This document shows positions 10,004 to 19,174 of a stretch of 64,000 nucleotides of DNA, piece by piece. The stretch is from positions 868,001-932,000 of the forward strand of contig NZ_RSTD01000001.1 in NCBI RefSeq assembly GCF_004117915.1, read 5' to 3'. The notes below the pieces were generated by a model. It was not told the DNA's origin. It saw only the letters and a program-made list of their open reading frames with translations, and ran no database searches. The position numbers and the translations under genes are program-made. The stretch comes from Companilactobacillus metriopterae. Its GTDB lineage: Bacteria; Bacillota; Bacilli; Lactobacillales; Lactobacillaceae. Every line of letters begins with the position of its first letter. Position 1 is the first letter of the stretch.

Positions 10004-10225
10004 AAAAAAGTCCTCATCCCATAAAAAGGGACGAAGACCGCGTTACCACCCTAGTTCACATACAAAATATGTGCACTCAGCAGTTTTATAACGTAAACCA
10101 ATCGTGATACTCCGAAAGTGAATTCATCAATATAGCTATAAGATCTTCTCAGCAAACGATCCTTCTCTAAAATAACTATTTGAACATGATTACTATTTTT
10201 TCGTCACAGTATCTCTATATCTTGT
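10004..10225 (-). promoter_or_regulatory. T-box leader (tRNA-Phe) of pheS-pheT, including its terminator
   Basis: On the minus strand the leader has Stem I closed by GATACT (10213-10208) with AGTATC (10111-10106) and by CGAAA with TTTCG. The specifier TTC (10122-10120, Phe codon) sits in the loop above. The T-box AGGGTGGTAACGCG (near 10040-10053) has TGGT, matching a tRNA ending ACCA. A terminator stem of GTC-TTCGTCCC with GGGATGAGGAC (10010-10037) and a T-run follows. Uncharged tRNA-Phe should favour the antiterminator and raise pheST expression. Confidence 0.93.
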
Positions 10226-10229
10226 TTAA

Positions 10230-10257
10230 ATTATACAAGATTTATAGGTTTTAACAA
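10230..10257 (-). promoter_or_regulatory. Promoter of the pheS-pheT T-box operon
   Basis: TTGTTA (10257-10252) and TATAAT (10235-10230) are separated by 16 bases on the minus strand, immediately upstream of Stem I of the T-box. The site lies just past the stop codon of the rRNA methyltransferase gene. Confidence 0.75.
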
Positions 10258-10260
10258 GTA

Positions 10261-11022
10261 TTAAATACCTTTTAATCCGTACATTAAAATACCTGCAGCA
10301 ATTGCTACGTTTAATGATTCAGCTTTTCCAAGTATTGGAATATAAACATTGTCATCGGTTTGATCTAAAAGATCTTGACTCATTCCATTAGCTTCATTAC
10401 CCATTATCAAAGCAAAATTATCACTTTTTTGTATTTCATTGTAAGGTACTGCTTCACTATTTACTTCTGAACCATATACATGTAATCCTGAATCTTTTGC
10501 TAAATCAATTGCCTCATCAAGATTCATTTTATAAATTGGAAGATGAAATTGACTACCTTGCATAGCACGTTGAACTTTAGATTGGAAAAAGTCGGCAGAA
10601 TTAGGACTGGAAATAACTCCTGCAAATCCTGCTGCATCTGCAGTTCTTACAATTGTTCCCACATTACCTGGATCTTGAACATTATCTAAAAATACCCATT
10701 GTCCAGACAAGGAACTGATTTCTTCTGGTTGATTAATTTTAATTACTGCAAAGATTCCTTGATTATTCTTAGTTTCTGAAATGGCAGTTGCAACTTCTGT
10801 TGAAATTTCAGTAGCAATTTCATGATATTTTTTTACAAGGCGATCTCCCACGTTTGGCGTTGTTACGTATAAACTTACAAATTCTTCATTGTTTAAATCA
10901 GCTTCACGAACTAAATGAAATCCTTCAACAACATAAGTACCTGTTTTTTTTATATTTTTAGTAGCTGAAAGTTTGATTACATTTTTTATTTCATCATTCT
11001 TTTTAGATTCTATATATTTCAT
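10261..11022 (-). CDS. TrmH/SpoU-family RNA 2'-O-methyltransferase
   Basis: SAM-dependent SPOUT methyltransferase that modifies a ribose 2'-OH in rRNA or tRNA; the target is not readable from sequence. It has 253 residues with an N-terminal L7Ae-like substrate-binding domain, then the knot domain with LDNVQDPGNVGTIVRTADAA, IMGNEANGMS and SLNVAIAAGILMYGLKG. The start is set at 11022 rather than 11031, because the AAAGGG signal abuts the first ATG but is about nine bases from the second. It is divergent from acyP. Confidence 0.88.
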   Translation of the reverse strand: MKYIESKKNDEIKNVIKLSATKNIKKTGTYVVEGFHLVREADLNNEEFVSLYVTTPNVGDRLVKKYHEIATEISTEVATAISETKNNQGIFAVIKINQPEEISSLSGQWVFLDNVQDPGNVGTIVRTADAAGFAGVISSPNSADFFQSKVQRAMQGSQFHLPIYKMNLDEAIDLAKDSGLHVYGSEVNSEAVPYNEIQKSDNFALIMGNEANGMSQDLLDQTDDNVYIPILGKAESLNVAIAAGILMYGLKGI

Positions 11023-11079
11023 ATTTTCCATCCCTTTTGTTCTATAATACTCATAGTATCATAATGAGGAGGAACAATT

Positions 11080-11352
11080 ATGAAACATCTACATATTCAT
11101 GTTGTAGGTCGAGTACAAGGAGTTGGTTTTCGATACGCTACCCAATTACTAGCTCAAAATTTAGGCATCCATGGTACTGTTCAAAATCAAACAGATGGCT
11201 CTGTAGTTATTGAGGCAGAGGGAAGCACTGAAAATTTAAACGAATTTTTAGAAGAAGTTCGTAAGTCCCCTACTCCATATGGGAAAGTCACAAAAATTGA
11301 TTATAATTTTGAAGATAATGTTATAGGTTTCAATAAATTTCGCGTAATCTAG
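11080..11352 (+). CDS. acyP: Acylphosphatase
   Basis: Hydrolyses acyl phosphates such as acetyl phosphate or 1,3-bisphosphoglycerate. It is 90 residues, the usual length. The signature GRVQGVGFRYAT contains the catalytic Arg, and GTVQNQTDGSVVIEAEG contains the catalytic Asn. GAGGAGGAACAATT precedes the ATG. It is followed by yidC on the same strand and is divergent from the SPOUT methyltransferase gene, an arrangement common in lactobacilli. Confidence 0.94.
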   Translation: MKHLHIHVVGRVQGVGFRYATQLLAQNLGIHGTVQNQTDGSVVIEAEGSTENLNEFLEEVRKSPTPYGKVTKIDYNFEDNVIGFNKFRVI

Positions 11353-11381
11353 TTGAAACCACATTATAGTTATCGTAATAT
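11353..11381 (+). promoter_or_regulatory. Candidate promoter of yidC
   Basis: TTGAAA (11353-11358) and TAATAT (11376-11381) are spaced 17 bases apart and lie about 30 bases before the TTG start of yidC, directly after the acyP stop codon. Confidence 0.5.
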
Positions 11382-11413
11382 ATCCCTTATATCGTATAAA
11401 AGGACGGAAAAAA

Positions 11414-12409
11414 TTGAAAAATAAATATATAAAATATCTTTCTGTTTTTGCCATCATAGCTATGTTTTCATTAGTAGCTACTGGCTGTGTGCAAACAGGA
11501 TCAAATCTACACGCACCAACAAGCGGTCCTTATGGATTTATATTTACTTGGATTGGTTCACCATTCCAAAAACTAATTACATGGACTGCTAACACTATTG
11601 GAGGCTCAAACGGATACGCTTGGGGAATTGTTATCATTTCATTCGTTGTTCGTTTAGTATTACTTCCTCTATCTCTAAATCAACAATCTAAATCAACTAT
11701 TCAACAAGAAAAAATGCGTGCCATTCAACCACAGCTAAAATTACTTCAAGAAAAACAAAAAGAAGTTAAAGATCCAGCTGTTCAACAAAGACTTAGTGCG
11801 ATGATGATGGATATTTATAAGCAAAATAATATCAGCTTAACTGGTGGCATTGGCTGCTTACCTCTTCTAATTCAAATGCCTGTTCTTATCGGTATTTATC
11901 AAGCTGTTCAATATTCTCCTGAAATTGGTAAAGCTACATTCTTATCTATCCCACTTGGTAAACCAAGTATAGTTATTGCTATTATTGCTACTATTTTCTA
12001 TATTATTCAATCATGGTTATCACTTAGAGTTGTGCCTGAAGAACAAAAAGGTCAAATGCAAGCAGTAATGTTCATGAATCCATTAATTACATTCTTCATC
12101 TCAATGGTATCTTCCGCTGCACTTGCTCTTTACTTCTTGGTTGGTGGTATTGTTATACTTATCCAACAAGTAATTACCAACTACGTAATCGTTCCTCGTA
12201 TTAGAAAAAACGAAGATGATCGATTAAAAGATAATCCTGTTAAGGTAGTCGTTTCAGAAAAAATATTAAATGATATAATTTCTGGCAACAATACAACCAC
12301 AGATTCTGAAGATAATTCCGAAGAAAGTTCAACTCCTAAAGACGAAGATGATCTTCACTCAGAATTACGTAAGAGAAATGAAAATAAACAACAAAATAGA
12401 GACAAATAA
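11414..12409 (+). CDS. yidC: Membrane protein insertase YidC (lipoprotein form)
   Basis: Inserts and folds inner-membrane proteins, alone or with SecYEG. It has 331 residues. A lipoprotein signal ends in ATGC (Cys25), then five transmembrane segments carry the family motif region (GGIGCLPLLIQMPVLIGIYQ). A basic/acidic cytoplasmic tail (after about residue 265) ends in charged repeats. The start codon is TTG, preceded by AAAAGGACGG. It is the Gram-positive OxaA/SpoIIIJ type. Lactobacilli often have two paralogues; only this one is in the window. Confidence 0.94.
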   Translation: MKNKYIKYLSVFAIIAMFSLVATGCVQTGSNLHAPTSGPYGFIFTWIGSPFQKLITWTANTIGGSNGYAWGIVIISFVVRLVLLPLSLNQQSKSTIQQEKMRAIQPQLKLLQEKQKEVKDPAVQQRLSAMMMDIYKQNNISLTGGIGCLPLLIQMPVLIGIYQAVQYSPEIGKATFLSIPLGKPSIVIAIIATIFYIIQSWLSLRVVPEEQKGQMQAVMFMNPLITFFISMVSSAALALYFLVGGIVILIQQVITNYVIVPRIRKNEDDRLKDNPVKVVVSEKILNDIISGNNTTTDSEDNSEESSTPKDEDDLHSELRKRNENKQQNRDK

Positions 12410-12434
12410 AAAAGCCACTATTAAGTGGCTTTTT
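12409..12434. terminator. Bidirectional terminator between yidC and the histidine kinase gene
   Basis: AAAAAGCCACT (12409-12419) pairs with AGTGGCTTTTT (12424-12434) around a four-base loop. T-runs follow on both strands, so it can end yidC (plus) and the two-component operon (minus), which converge here. Confidence 0.9.
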
Positions 12435-13492
12435 TATTTGTCTGTTTCTACAATTTTTAGAGGTAATTCTAACTTGAAAACTGTCCCCGATCCTTCAACA
12501 CTTTCCACGGTTAAAGTACCCTTATAGACTTCAACTAACCGTTTAGCAATGGATAACCCTAAGCCATTACCACCTTGTTGACGTGATCTAGCTTTATCAA
12601 CTCGATAAAAACGGTTAAAGATCTGTTTCAAATCTTTCTTGGGAATACCCTGTCCAAAATCCTGAATAGCAACTTCAAGTTCATTTGAATTAGTTGATGT
12701 AGAAAAATTGATTTCCTTTCGGTCTTTAGAATACTTAAAGGCATTATCTAACAAGATAATTACAATTTGTTCTAAGTGGTTTCGGTAAATTTTGACAAAG
12801 CTACCATCACGCACATCATTATCAAAATTTATATGAAAATCTGGATGTAATAAAACAAAATCATTATATATCTGATCAAATAGAGGCTTTGCCTCAGTTA
12901 CTTGATTCAAATAGTCTTCATCAATCTGTTCTATTCTTGTCAAATCAAGCATTTCTTGAATCAGTGACTCCATACGTTTCAACTCTTGAAGAGAGGAATT
13001 AATAGAGTCCTCTAAAATCTTAGGATCATCTTTCCCCCATCTTTGAAGCATACTCAAATGTCCATTCAAAACTGCTACTGGTGTCCGCAATTCATGCGAA
13101 ACATTACCAACAAATTCTTTTTGCTGGTTTGTATAATTCTGCATTCTATCTAACATTTTATTGATGTTGACAGTTAAATCATAAATTTCATCTTTATCTC
13201 TTTTTAGTTTAATACGAGCATCTGAATCAGGCTTTTTATTTATTCTATCAACAGTATCGTTTATAGAGTAAATACTTCTTAAAACTGTGCTAACAGAAAC
13301 ATAGCTAACTACTATACCCGCTATTAAGACTACTACACCTATGATTATTATCTTGAAAATGAAATTATAAGTTACATGCTCTGATGCTACACTACGTAAT
13401 GTATCTATAGATACGTAGGAAACTACCACATATGCAAATAAGATTATAAATGAAATAAATACAGTCCACTTTATTTTAATTGATAATCTCAT
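12434..13492 (-). CDS. Sensor histidine kinase with very short external loop
   Basis: Membrane histidine kinase of 352 residues. Two transmembrane segments (about 9-28 and 46-68) leave an external loop of only about 15 residues. A HAMP-like linker follows, then the HisKA domain with the phospho-acceptor motif SHELRTPV (His133). The ATPase domain has N (LLDNAFKYS), G1 (DFGQGIPKKD) and G2 (GGNGLGLSIAKRL) boxes. ATGA overlap with the response regulator shows co-translation. It resembles ArlS/CovS-type kinases of low-GC bacteria, but the stimulus is unknown. Confidence 0.9.
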   Translation of the reverse strand: MRLSIKIKWTVFISFIILFAYVVVSYVSIDTLRSVASEHVTYNFIFKIIIIGVVVLIAGIVVSYVSVSTVLRSIYSINDTVDRINKKPDSDARIKLKRDKDEIYDLTVNINKMLDRMQNYTNQQKEFVGNVSHELRTPVAVLNGHLSMLQRWGKDDPKILEDSINSSLQELKRMESLIQEMLDLTRIEQIDEDYLNQVTEAKPLFDQIYNDFVLLHPDFHINFDNDVRDGSFVKIYRNHLEQIVIILLDNAFKYSKDRKEINFSTSTNSNELEVAIQDFGQGIPKKDLKQIFNRFYRVDKARSRQQGGNGLGLSIAKRLVEVYKGTLTVESVEGSGTVFKLELPLKIVETDK

Positions 13493-14175
13493 TGTCTCAT
13501 TTCATACCCTTTTCCGCGAACAGTAGCAATATAACTTGGAGAACCATTTCTATCGATCTTGTTACGTAAGTATTTGATATAAACATCTACAACGTTAGTT
13601 TCTGTACTACTACCAGATCCCCAGACATGTTCTAGTAAGTCATCACGACTAAGAACACTTCCGACATTCTCCATTAATGTAGTTAATAAATCGTACTCAC
13701 GTTTAGTAAGGTCTATTACTTCACCATTTCTTTTCAATGTTTGAGTTGTCTTATCAACAACCAGATTCTTAAATTTCAAAATTTGGTCATTATTTCTTGT
13801 AATATCGATATCCAAGTCAATTCTTCTTAGAAGAGAACGGATACGTGCTAGTAACTCCTCAATAGCAAATGGCTTTACAATATAATCATCTGCACCATGA
13901 TCAAGGCCTGATACACGGTCAATAACTGAATCACGTGCTGTCATCATAATGATAGGAGTATTCTTTTCTTGACGAATACGACGACAGACTTCCATTCCGT
14001 TTAATTCTGGTAACATAAGATCCAACAAAATTAGATCCCAGTCATCATTTAAGGCAGCTTCTAATCCTAATCTACCATCATGTTCAACTTGTATTTCATA
14101 ACCTTCATGTTCAAGTTCTAATTGAACAAATTTGGCCATATTCTCTTCATCTTCGATTATAAGTATCTTAGACAT
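13489..14175 (-). CDS. OmpR/PhoB-family response regulator
   Basis: DNA-binding response regulator of 228 residues that pairs with the adjacent kinase. The receiver domain has the acidic pair EDE (8-10), the phospho-acceptor Asp52 in LLDLMLPELNG, the Thr in MMTARD and the Lys in DDYIVKPF. The C-terminal winged helix includes LTKREYDLLTTLMEN and VDVYIKYLRNKI, with the terminal GKGYEMR. GGAGCTTAATA precedes the ATG. It is the first gene of a two-gene operon. Its similarity to ArlR/CovR is family level only. Confidence 0.93.
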   Translation of the reverse strand: MSKILIIEDEENMAKFVQLELEHEGYEIQVEHDGRLGLEAALNDDWDLILLDLMLPELNGMEVCRRIRQEKNTPIIMMTARDSVIDRVSGLDHGADDYIVKPFAIEELLARIRSLLRRIDLDIDITRNNDQILKFKNLVVDKTTQTLKRNGEVIDLTKREYDLLTTLMENVGSVLSRDDLLEHVWGSGSSTETNVVDVYIKYLRNKIDRNGSPSYIATVRGKGYEMRQ

Positions 14176-14301
14176 TATTAAGCTCCAATCTAATAAATAA
14201 TTCTGTCATACTTCTTAAAATGTTAATTTTTACGTATTATTATGAGTTTAACATATTAAAATTATTAAAAAAAGACGATAGAAAATTAAATGACAACAAA
14301 T

Positions 14302-14335
14302 AAAAAAGACTGAGATTACATTCTCAGTCTTTTTT
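14302..14335. terminator. Terminator after gnd
   Basis: AAAAAAGACTGAGA (14302-14315) pairs with TCTCAGTCTTTTTT (14322-14335) around a six-base loop. It is a symmetric 14 bp stem. The gnd stop codon is just upstream on the minus strand, so it serves gnd. Confidence 0.9.
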
Positions 14336-14337
14336 TA

Positions 14338-15756
14338 TTATTGTTCTTTATACCATGAATAGTGGAATATTCCTGGTTTGTCAGTTCTTTCATATGTGTG
14401 AGCACCAAAGTAATCTCTTTGAGCTTGGATAAGATTTGCAGGTAGTACTTCACTTCTATATTGATCAAAGTATGAAATAGCAGCCATAAATCCTGAAACA
14501 GGAATACCTGCTTGAACTGCATAACTAACAACATCACGTACAGCAGATTGATATTCTTCAACGATATTCTTGAAATAATCATCAAGTAATAGGTTGTTCA
14601 AATTTTCATCTTTGTTGTAGGCATCAGTAATCTTTTGTAAGAATTGTGCACGAATAATGCAACCTTCTCTCCAGATTTGTGCGATTGAACCGTATTGTAA
14701 GTTCCAATCGTATTTTTCTGATGCAGATTTCATTTGTGCAAATCCTTGTGCATAACTCATGATTTTACTAAAGTACAAAGCTTTTCTAATTTTTTCAACT
14801 AGTTCTGTTTTATCAACATCTGGAACGTTAATTGCTGGTTTTAATTCTTTACTTGCAACAACACGTTCATCTTTATAAGTTGAAACATAACGTGAATAAA
14901 CTGCTTCTGTGATAAGAGATTGAGGAACACCGAGTTCTAGTGCGCTTTGTGAACTCCACTTACCAGTTCCCTTATTTCCAGCTTTATCAAGGATCTTATT
15001 GACAATATAGTCATCTGAACCTTCGTCATCTTTACGAGTAAGAATTTCAGAAGTGATTTCGATTAAGTAACTTGAAAGTTCACCTTCATTCCATTCTTTA
15101 AATATTGATGCAATTTTATCCATATCATTATCAAATAGGTGTGTTAATAGATTGTAACTTTCAGAAATTAGTTCCATATCACCGTATTCAATACCGTTGT
15201 GAACCATCTTAACAAAGTGTCCAGCGCCATTAGGTCCGATATAAGTTACACAAGGTTTTCCATCTTCTGCTTTTGCAGACATTTGTTCTAGAATTGGTGC
15301 AACAAGGTCATATGCCTCTTTTTGACCACCTGGCATCATTGATGGTCCTTGTAATGCACCTAGTTCACCACCAGATACACCCATACCAATGAAATTAATA
15401 CCTGATTGATCTAATCGAGCATTACGTTCCATAGTGTCTTCAAAATATGTATTACCACCATCGATTAAGACATCACCCTTATCAAGTAAAGGTAATAGTT
15501 CATTAATAACAGCATCTGTACCAGCACCGGCTTTAACCATCATCATAATACGACGAGGTTTTTCTAGTGAATTAACAAAATCCTCAATTGTATAACTTGG
15601 AGTTAGTTGTTTGTCAGGGTGCTCAGCAACTACTTCCTCTGTTTTTGAAGCTGTTCTATTGTAAATAGCAACATTGTATCCACGGCTTTCAATATTAAGG
15701 GCAAGATTCTTACCCATAACTGCCATACCAATTACACCAATTTGTGGTTTTGTCAT
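14338..15756 (-). CDS. gnd: 6-phosphogluconate dehydrogenase, decarboxylating
   Basis: Oxidises 6-phosphogluconate to ribulose 5-phosphate and CO2 with NADP, in the oxidative pentose phosphate route central to heterofermenters. The 472-residue length is full. Visible features: the Rossmann motif [13 protein letters not shown], the [10 protein letters not shown] region that sets cofactor preference, the signature [22 protein letters not shown] and the catalytic [15 protein letters not shown]. The start has GGAGGTACTACA. It is a single-gene unit between two terminators, with a TATAAT at 15786-15791. Confidence 0.97.
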   Translation of the reverse strand: MTKPQIGVIGMAVMGKNLALNIESRGYNVAIYNRTASKTEEVVAEHPDKQLTPSYTIEDFVNSLEKPRRIMMMVKAGAGTDAVINELLPLLDKGDVLIDGGNTYFEDTMERNARLDQSGINFIGMGVSGGELGALQGPSMMPGGQKEAYDLVAPILEQMSAKAEDGKPCVTYIGPNGAGHFVKMVHNGIEYGDMELISESYNLLTHLFDNDMDKIASIFKEWNEGELSSYLIEITSEILTRKDDEGSDDYIVNKILDKAGNKGTGKWSSQSALELGVPQSLITEAVYSRYVSTYKDERVVASKELKPAINVPDVDKTELVEKIRKALYFSKIMSYAQGFAQMKSASEKYDWNLQYGSIAQIWREGCIIRAQFLQKITDAYNKDENLNNLLLDDYFKNIVEEYQSAVRDVVSYAVQAGIPVSGFMAAISYFDQYRSEVLPANLIQAQRDYFGAHTYERTDKPGIFHYSWYKEQ

Positions 15757-15805
15757 TGTAGTACCTCCATTTATTTATGAAACTCATTATACTATTTTAA
15801 TTAAA

Positions 15806-15830
15806 AAAAGGAGTAATAATTACTCCTTTT
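15806..15830 (-). terminator. Terminator of the yqeG-yceD operon
   Basis: AAAAGGAGTAA (15806-15816) pairs with TTACTCCTTTT (15820-15830) around three bases. The yceD stop codon is inside the stem, and six T follow on the minus strand. The hairpin lies just upstream of the -10 candidate of gnd. Confidence 0.85.
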
Positions 15831-16377
15831 CATCGTTATTTTTAAATAAATCTTTTAATTTAGCTAGTTCAGGATTGATGACTTTTTCTTCAGTTTTACG
15901 TTTTTCGTACTCTTCTTCCGAAATAACTTCCCATGTATCTCCTGCTGGCATGATATCGTTACTTATCTCTTCTTCTGTCAAAACAGTTTGAGGGAGGTTG
16001 AGTAAAATGTTATCAATAATCGATGTGTAAATATCAATTGTAGGGTTTTCTTCATCAATTGGCATTACAACTGTGGAATCATCTATATCTTCGGTATCGA
16101 TACCATCGATGTTATATACCTCGTGCACTCTAATATCAACGGGAACTTCTACTGGTTGCGAACTTCTAATTGATGGCATAACTAAATTGGCTTTAATTTT
16201 CAGATCAGTAACTACCAGACCGTTATCATTAAATAAATTTCCACTAACAGAAACTAAATCTAAATCTAAGATATCATCTGTTCTATCTAAAATATCTTTC
16301 TTTATATCAATATTTTCTTCAATAAGAAGCGGTTTATCTTTATATTTTCGTACATCTTGTACTTCAAAATTTAACAC
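15820..16377 (-). CDS. yceD: YceD family protein (DUF177)
   Basis: Acidic 185-residue protein of the YceD/DUF177 family, linked to rRNA processing and usually encoded directly before rpmF (L32). It shows the family pattern: N-terminal LNFEVQDVRKYKDKPL and a conserved middle VSGNLF segment, with an acidic C-terminal tail. The start is GTG, overlapping the tmcAL stop by one base (TAGTG), with AAAGGAG upstream. No rpmF follows. A terminator ends the operon here, which is unusual for this family. Confidence 0.8.
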   Translation of the reverse strand: MLNFEVQDVRKYKDKPLLIEENIDIKKDILDRTDDILDLDLVSVSGNLFNDNGLVVTDLKIKANLVMPSIRSSQPVEVPVDIRVHEVYNIDGIDTEDIDDSTVVMPIDEENPTIDIYTSIIDNILLNLPQTVLTEEEISNDIMPAGDTWEVISEEEYEKRKTEEKVINPELAKLKDLFKNNDEKE

Positions 16378-17474
16378 TATTTATCTCCTTTCATGTATGG
16401 TATTTTGCCATATATTTGAGGTCTATCATTAATTAATTCTATAATTCTGTCCACCTTTATATCAAGTGACATTATAGTTTGTTCTTTTTTCCCGATTTTA
16501 GAAATCAACGGTATCTCAACATCTTCACGTATCGAATTGAGATAATTTTTACCTGTTTCGTTCATTCCCAAAATATGGATATATGGATTATTATAAACAT
16601 TCTCTATTTCTTCTGGATATACGTTGAGCAACATATAAATTGCCAGACGACGGATTCTCGCATAAGTATATCTTTTGGATTTTACATTTTCTAAAAATTC
16701 ACTCCAAGAATTAGAATTCTGAATTTCTTTAACAAACTTATTATCAAGACCTTCCGATACTTGATAAACTTGTTTGTTTTCTTCTGCGGTATTAGTCACA
16801 ATTCTGGATTTGAGATATAAAAAATACTTATCCCATGAAGAAAGTGGATCATTTAATTGTTCACTAGATAGAATGGGTATTAATTCAGTCGAATCCTTAC
16901 CAGTAATTAGATTATTACGGATTTTTGTAGCACTGTATTTATTATCATTACGATGGATAGTTTTAACTTCAATGTTAAAATTATTTTTCAAAATCTCCAT
17001 CACGTAATTAATACCCAATAATTGATTAGGTTGATTCAAACTATTTATTCCATTTGAACTTAGATAACTATCCAAATTACTACCATAGGTCTCACTATAA
17101 TTTGCTTCAAACTCACCATCTAGCTCTAAAATTTTTTTTGCCTGTTCTACAAAATCTAGTTCATTTTCTGTTCCGAAAACTAGATGATTTATTTTCAAGT
17201 AATTTAGTAAGCTAATTGAACCATCAGCAAATAAATCTGCAGGTTGAACTGCACAAGCAAATGGCAATTCAACTACCAAGTCCACACCCATTTCAACGGC
17301 CAACTCAGCTTTTTGCCACTTATCAATAATGGAAAAATCTCCACGCTGAACATAATTACCTGAGACGATGGCAATTAAAACATCAGGATCATATTTTCTT
17401 TTCACTTCATCTATAAATTTTTTATGTCCATTGTGAAATGGATTAAACTCTGCAACAAATCCATAAATTTTCAA
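16377..17474 (-). CDS. tmcAL: tRNA(Met) cytidine acetate ligase
   Basis: Acetylates the wobble cytidine of elongator tRNA-Met using acetate and ATP (formerly YlbM). The nucleotidyltransferase motif FNPFHNGH (residues 10-17) and IVSGNYVQRGDFSIIDKW are at the N-terminus, and KYSATKIRN, a likely phosphate-binding segment, lies in the middle. At 365 residues it is a little shorter than the Bacillus protein. The start is TTG at 17474, with GAGG eight bases upstream. It follows the yqeM-like methyltransferase gene, as is common in lactobacilli. Confidence 0.9.
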   Translation of the reverse strand: MKIYGFVAEFNPFHNGHKKFIDEVKRKYDPDVLIAIVSGNYVQRGDFSIIDKWQKAELAVEMGVDLVVELPFACAVQPADLFADGSISLLNYLKINHLVFGTENELDFVEQAKKILELDGEFEANYSETYGSNLDSYLSSNGINSLNQPNQLLGINYVMEILKNNFNIEVKTIHRNDNKYSATKIRNNLITGKDSTELIPILSSEQLNDPLSSWDKYFLYLKSRIVTNTAEENKQVYQVSEGLDNKFVKEIQNSNSWSEFLENVKSKRYTYARIRRLAIYMLLNVYPEEIENVYNNPYIHILGMNETGKNYLNSIREDVEIPLISKIGKKEQTIMSLDIKVDRIIELINDRPQIYGKIPYMKGDK

Positions 17475-17485
17475 TACTTAAACCT

Positions 17486-18217
17486 CTACTTATGAGCAAC
17501 AAAAAACCATCTTGTAGAATTTTCTAAATCATTTGATTTACCAAAATCAGATGAAATTGATATATTTTTAAATCCAACATCTTTTAAAATTTGTAAAAAT
17601 ACTTCATAAGGATATGTACGTTCCTTATGAACTTCAGTGTTTACTGAGTATCCACCAATCTCTTCATTCCAGTTAAAAAAAGTTAACTCATGTTCTATGC
17701 TATGCTCAAAGTCACCTTCAAAGCTACTCCACATAAATGCAGAATCCTCTGTTTTGTGATTGAACATATAGTCAAGAAAAACTTCATCCATTTGATAAAG
17801 AGAATGTGCATCAAACATATACACACCATTTTCATTCAAGTGTTCAAAAGACTGTTTAAATGCCATATATAGCTCATCTTCATCTTTTAAATAGCATATT
17901 GAATCATCAAAACAAGTAATAATATCGTATTTGCCAAAGTTATATAAATCCAACATATTGCCTTGTTCAAATTTGATATTTTTATTTGCTTTTTTAGCCT
18001 TATCTTCAGCAATTTCTAGCATTGATGTTGAAAGATCAGTTCCTTCCACATCAAATTCATTATCCAATATAATAGATAGATCTCCAGTGCCACAAGCAAC
18101 ATCTAAAAGAGTTTTTTGTTCTGGACTGGTATTGGAGCTGACAAACTCTGCCCATCTTTCATATAGTGAATCATCCATCAATTCGCTATATACAGATGCA
18201 AATGAATCATAAATCAT
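17486..18217 (-). CDS. yqeM: Class I SAM-dependent methyltransferase (YqeM-like)
   Basis: A 243-residue methyltransferase of unknown substrate. It has the SAM-binding motif I LLDVACGTGDLS and the acidic VEGTDLSTSML, followed by ITCFDDSICYL. Translation is coupled to rsfS by a TAATG overlap, and no clear Shine-Dalgarno is seen. The position in the yqeG-yqeH-yhbY-nadD-yqeK-rsfS-yqeM run matches Bacillus, which supports the name. The family is structurally characterised but its target remains unclear. Confidence 0.85.
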   Translation of the reverse strand: MIYDSFASVYSELMDDSLYERWAEFVSSNTSPEQKTLLDVACGTGDLSIILDNEFDVEGTDLSTSMLEIAEDKAKKANKNIKFEQGNMLDLYNFGKYDIITCFDDSICYLKDEDELYMAFKQSFEHLNENGVYMFDAHSLYQMDEVFLDYMFNHKTEDSAFMWSSFEGDFEHSIEHELTFFNWNEEIGGYSVNTEVHKERTYPYEVFLQILKDVGFKNISISSDFGKSNDLENSTRWFFVAHK

Positions 18218-18573
18218 TATTCGACAACCAAATCAGAAATATCTACATTAGGTGCCTCTGACCAAAGTTTTTCAATATTGAAGAACTCACGTTGCTCTGT
18301 ATTAAATACGTGAATAACAACGTCATGCAGGTCAATAAGAATCCATTCTGAATCTCTCTTGCCTTCAACATGTCCTACTTCAACACCATTTTTACCAATT
18401 TGGTCTAATATTTCTTCAACTATAGAGTTAACTTGTCTTTGACTTCCTGCATCCATAATTACAAAATAATCAGCCATAATACTGATTTCGCTAATATTTA
18501 ATACTTCAATATCATTAGCATGTTTACTATCTGCAGCTCTAACTGCCAATTCCATTATTTCTTTTGATTCCAT
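18217..18573 (-). CDS. rsfS: Ribosomal silencing factor RsfS
   Basis: Binds uL14 on the large subunit and blocks subunit joining when nutrients are scarce. It is 118 residues, the usual length. The DUF143 signatures are visible: ADYFVIMDAGSQRQVNSIVEEI and the C-terminal SEWILIDLHDVVIHVFNTE. Start at 18573 with AAAGGGAGC upstream. Its stop overlaps the methyltransferase start. Confidence 0.95.
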   Translation of the reverse strand: MESKEIMELAVRAADSKHANDIEVLNISEISIMADYFVIMDAGSQRQVNSIVEEILDQIGKNGVEVGHVEGKRDSEWILIDLHDVVIHVFNTEQREFFNIEKLWSEAPNVDISDLVVE

Positions 18574-18574
18574 T

Positions 18575-19174
18575 TTAAGCTCCCTTTTTTATCCAATAAT
18601 TGTATGTTTCAAACGTTTGCGGATGAATTACTTGTTTACGATCAACTAAGTGATTAATCGTATTAGTTAATTCTGCAATCATCCCTGCATATAGAGATAT
18701 ATCAGCCTGCTCTCTTGCTTCTTCAACACCAGGGAAATCTCTTCCTGGCTCTATATAATCAGCAATGAACACACATTTATCGATATCGTTCATACGCATT
18801 GATCCTACTGTATGTCTTCGGATTGCATTCAAAACGTCTTCGTCTTGAATTTTTAACTCATCTTTTATGATCTCTGCCCCAACTTCTCCGTGCCAGATTG
18901 CATTACCATAATTTAACAAATCAGGATCTAAATTTTTTTCTTTAATTACATTAATAAATTCTTGGTCAGATCTTTCTTTAGCAAAGTCATGTAGTAACCC
19001 TGCTAAGCCTACCCTAGCAGGGTCTACATCATATTTTTCTGCTAAAGCAATCGCCTGTTTCTCTACACGTAAACAGTGATTAAATCTAAAATCACTCAAT
19101 GTGTTTTTCATTAATTCTATAACTTGATCACGATCAAAACCTGCGACAATTTTGTCATAATTATAATTACTCAA
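18575..19174 (-). CDS. yqeK: HD-domain hydrolase YqeK (bis(5'-nucleosyl)-tetraphosphatase)
   Basis: Metal-dependent HD-domain phosphohydrolase of 199 residues. Related YqeK proteins hydrolyse Ap4A symmetrically to ADP. It shows FRFNHCLRVEKQAIALA, the HD motif GLLHDFAKERS, AIWHGEVGAEI and RRHTVGSMRM. The start is TTG at 19174, with GAGG eight bases upstream, overlapping nadD by eight bases. The nadD-yqeK pair is conserved across Firmicutes. Confidence 0.9.
   Translation of the reverse strand: MSNYNYDKIVAGFDRDQVIELMKNTLSDFRFNHCLRVEKQAIALAEKYDVDPARVGLAGLLHDFAKERSDQEFINVIKEKNLDPDLLNYGNAIWHGEVGAEIIKDELKIQDEDVLNAIRRHTVGSMRMNDIDKCVFIADYIEPGRDFPGVEEAREQADISLYAGMIAELTNTINHLVDRKQVIHPQTFETYNYWIKKGA

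Noticed and set aside
15674-16432. Plus-strand open frames of about 105-119 codons opposite gnd and yceD
   Set aside because: They are antisense to well-supported minus-strand genes, have no ribosome binding site and no recognisable domain.
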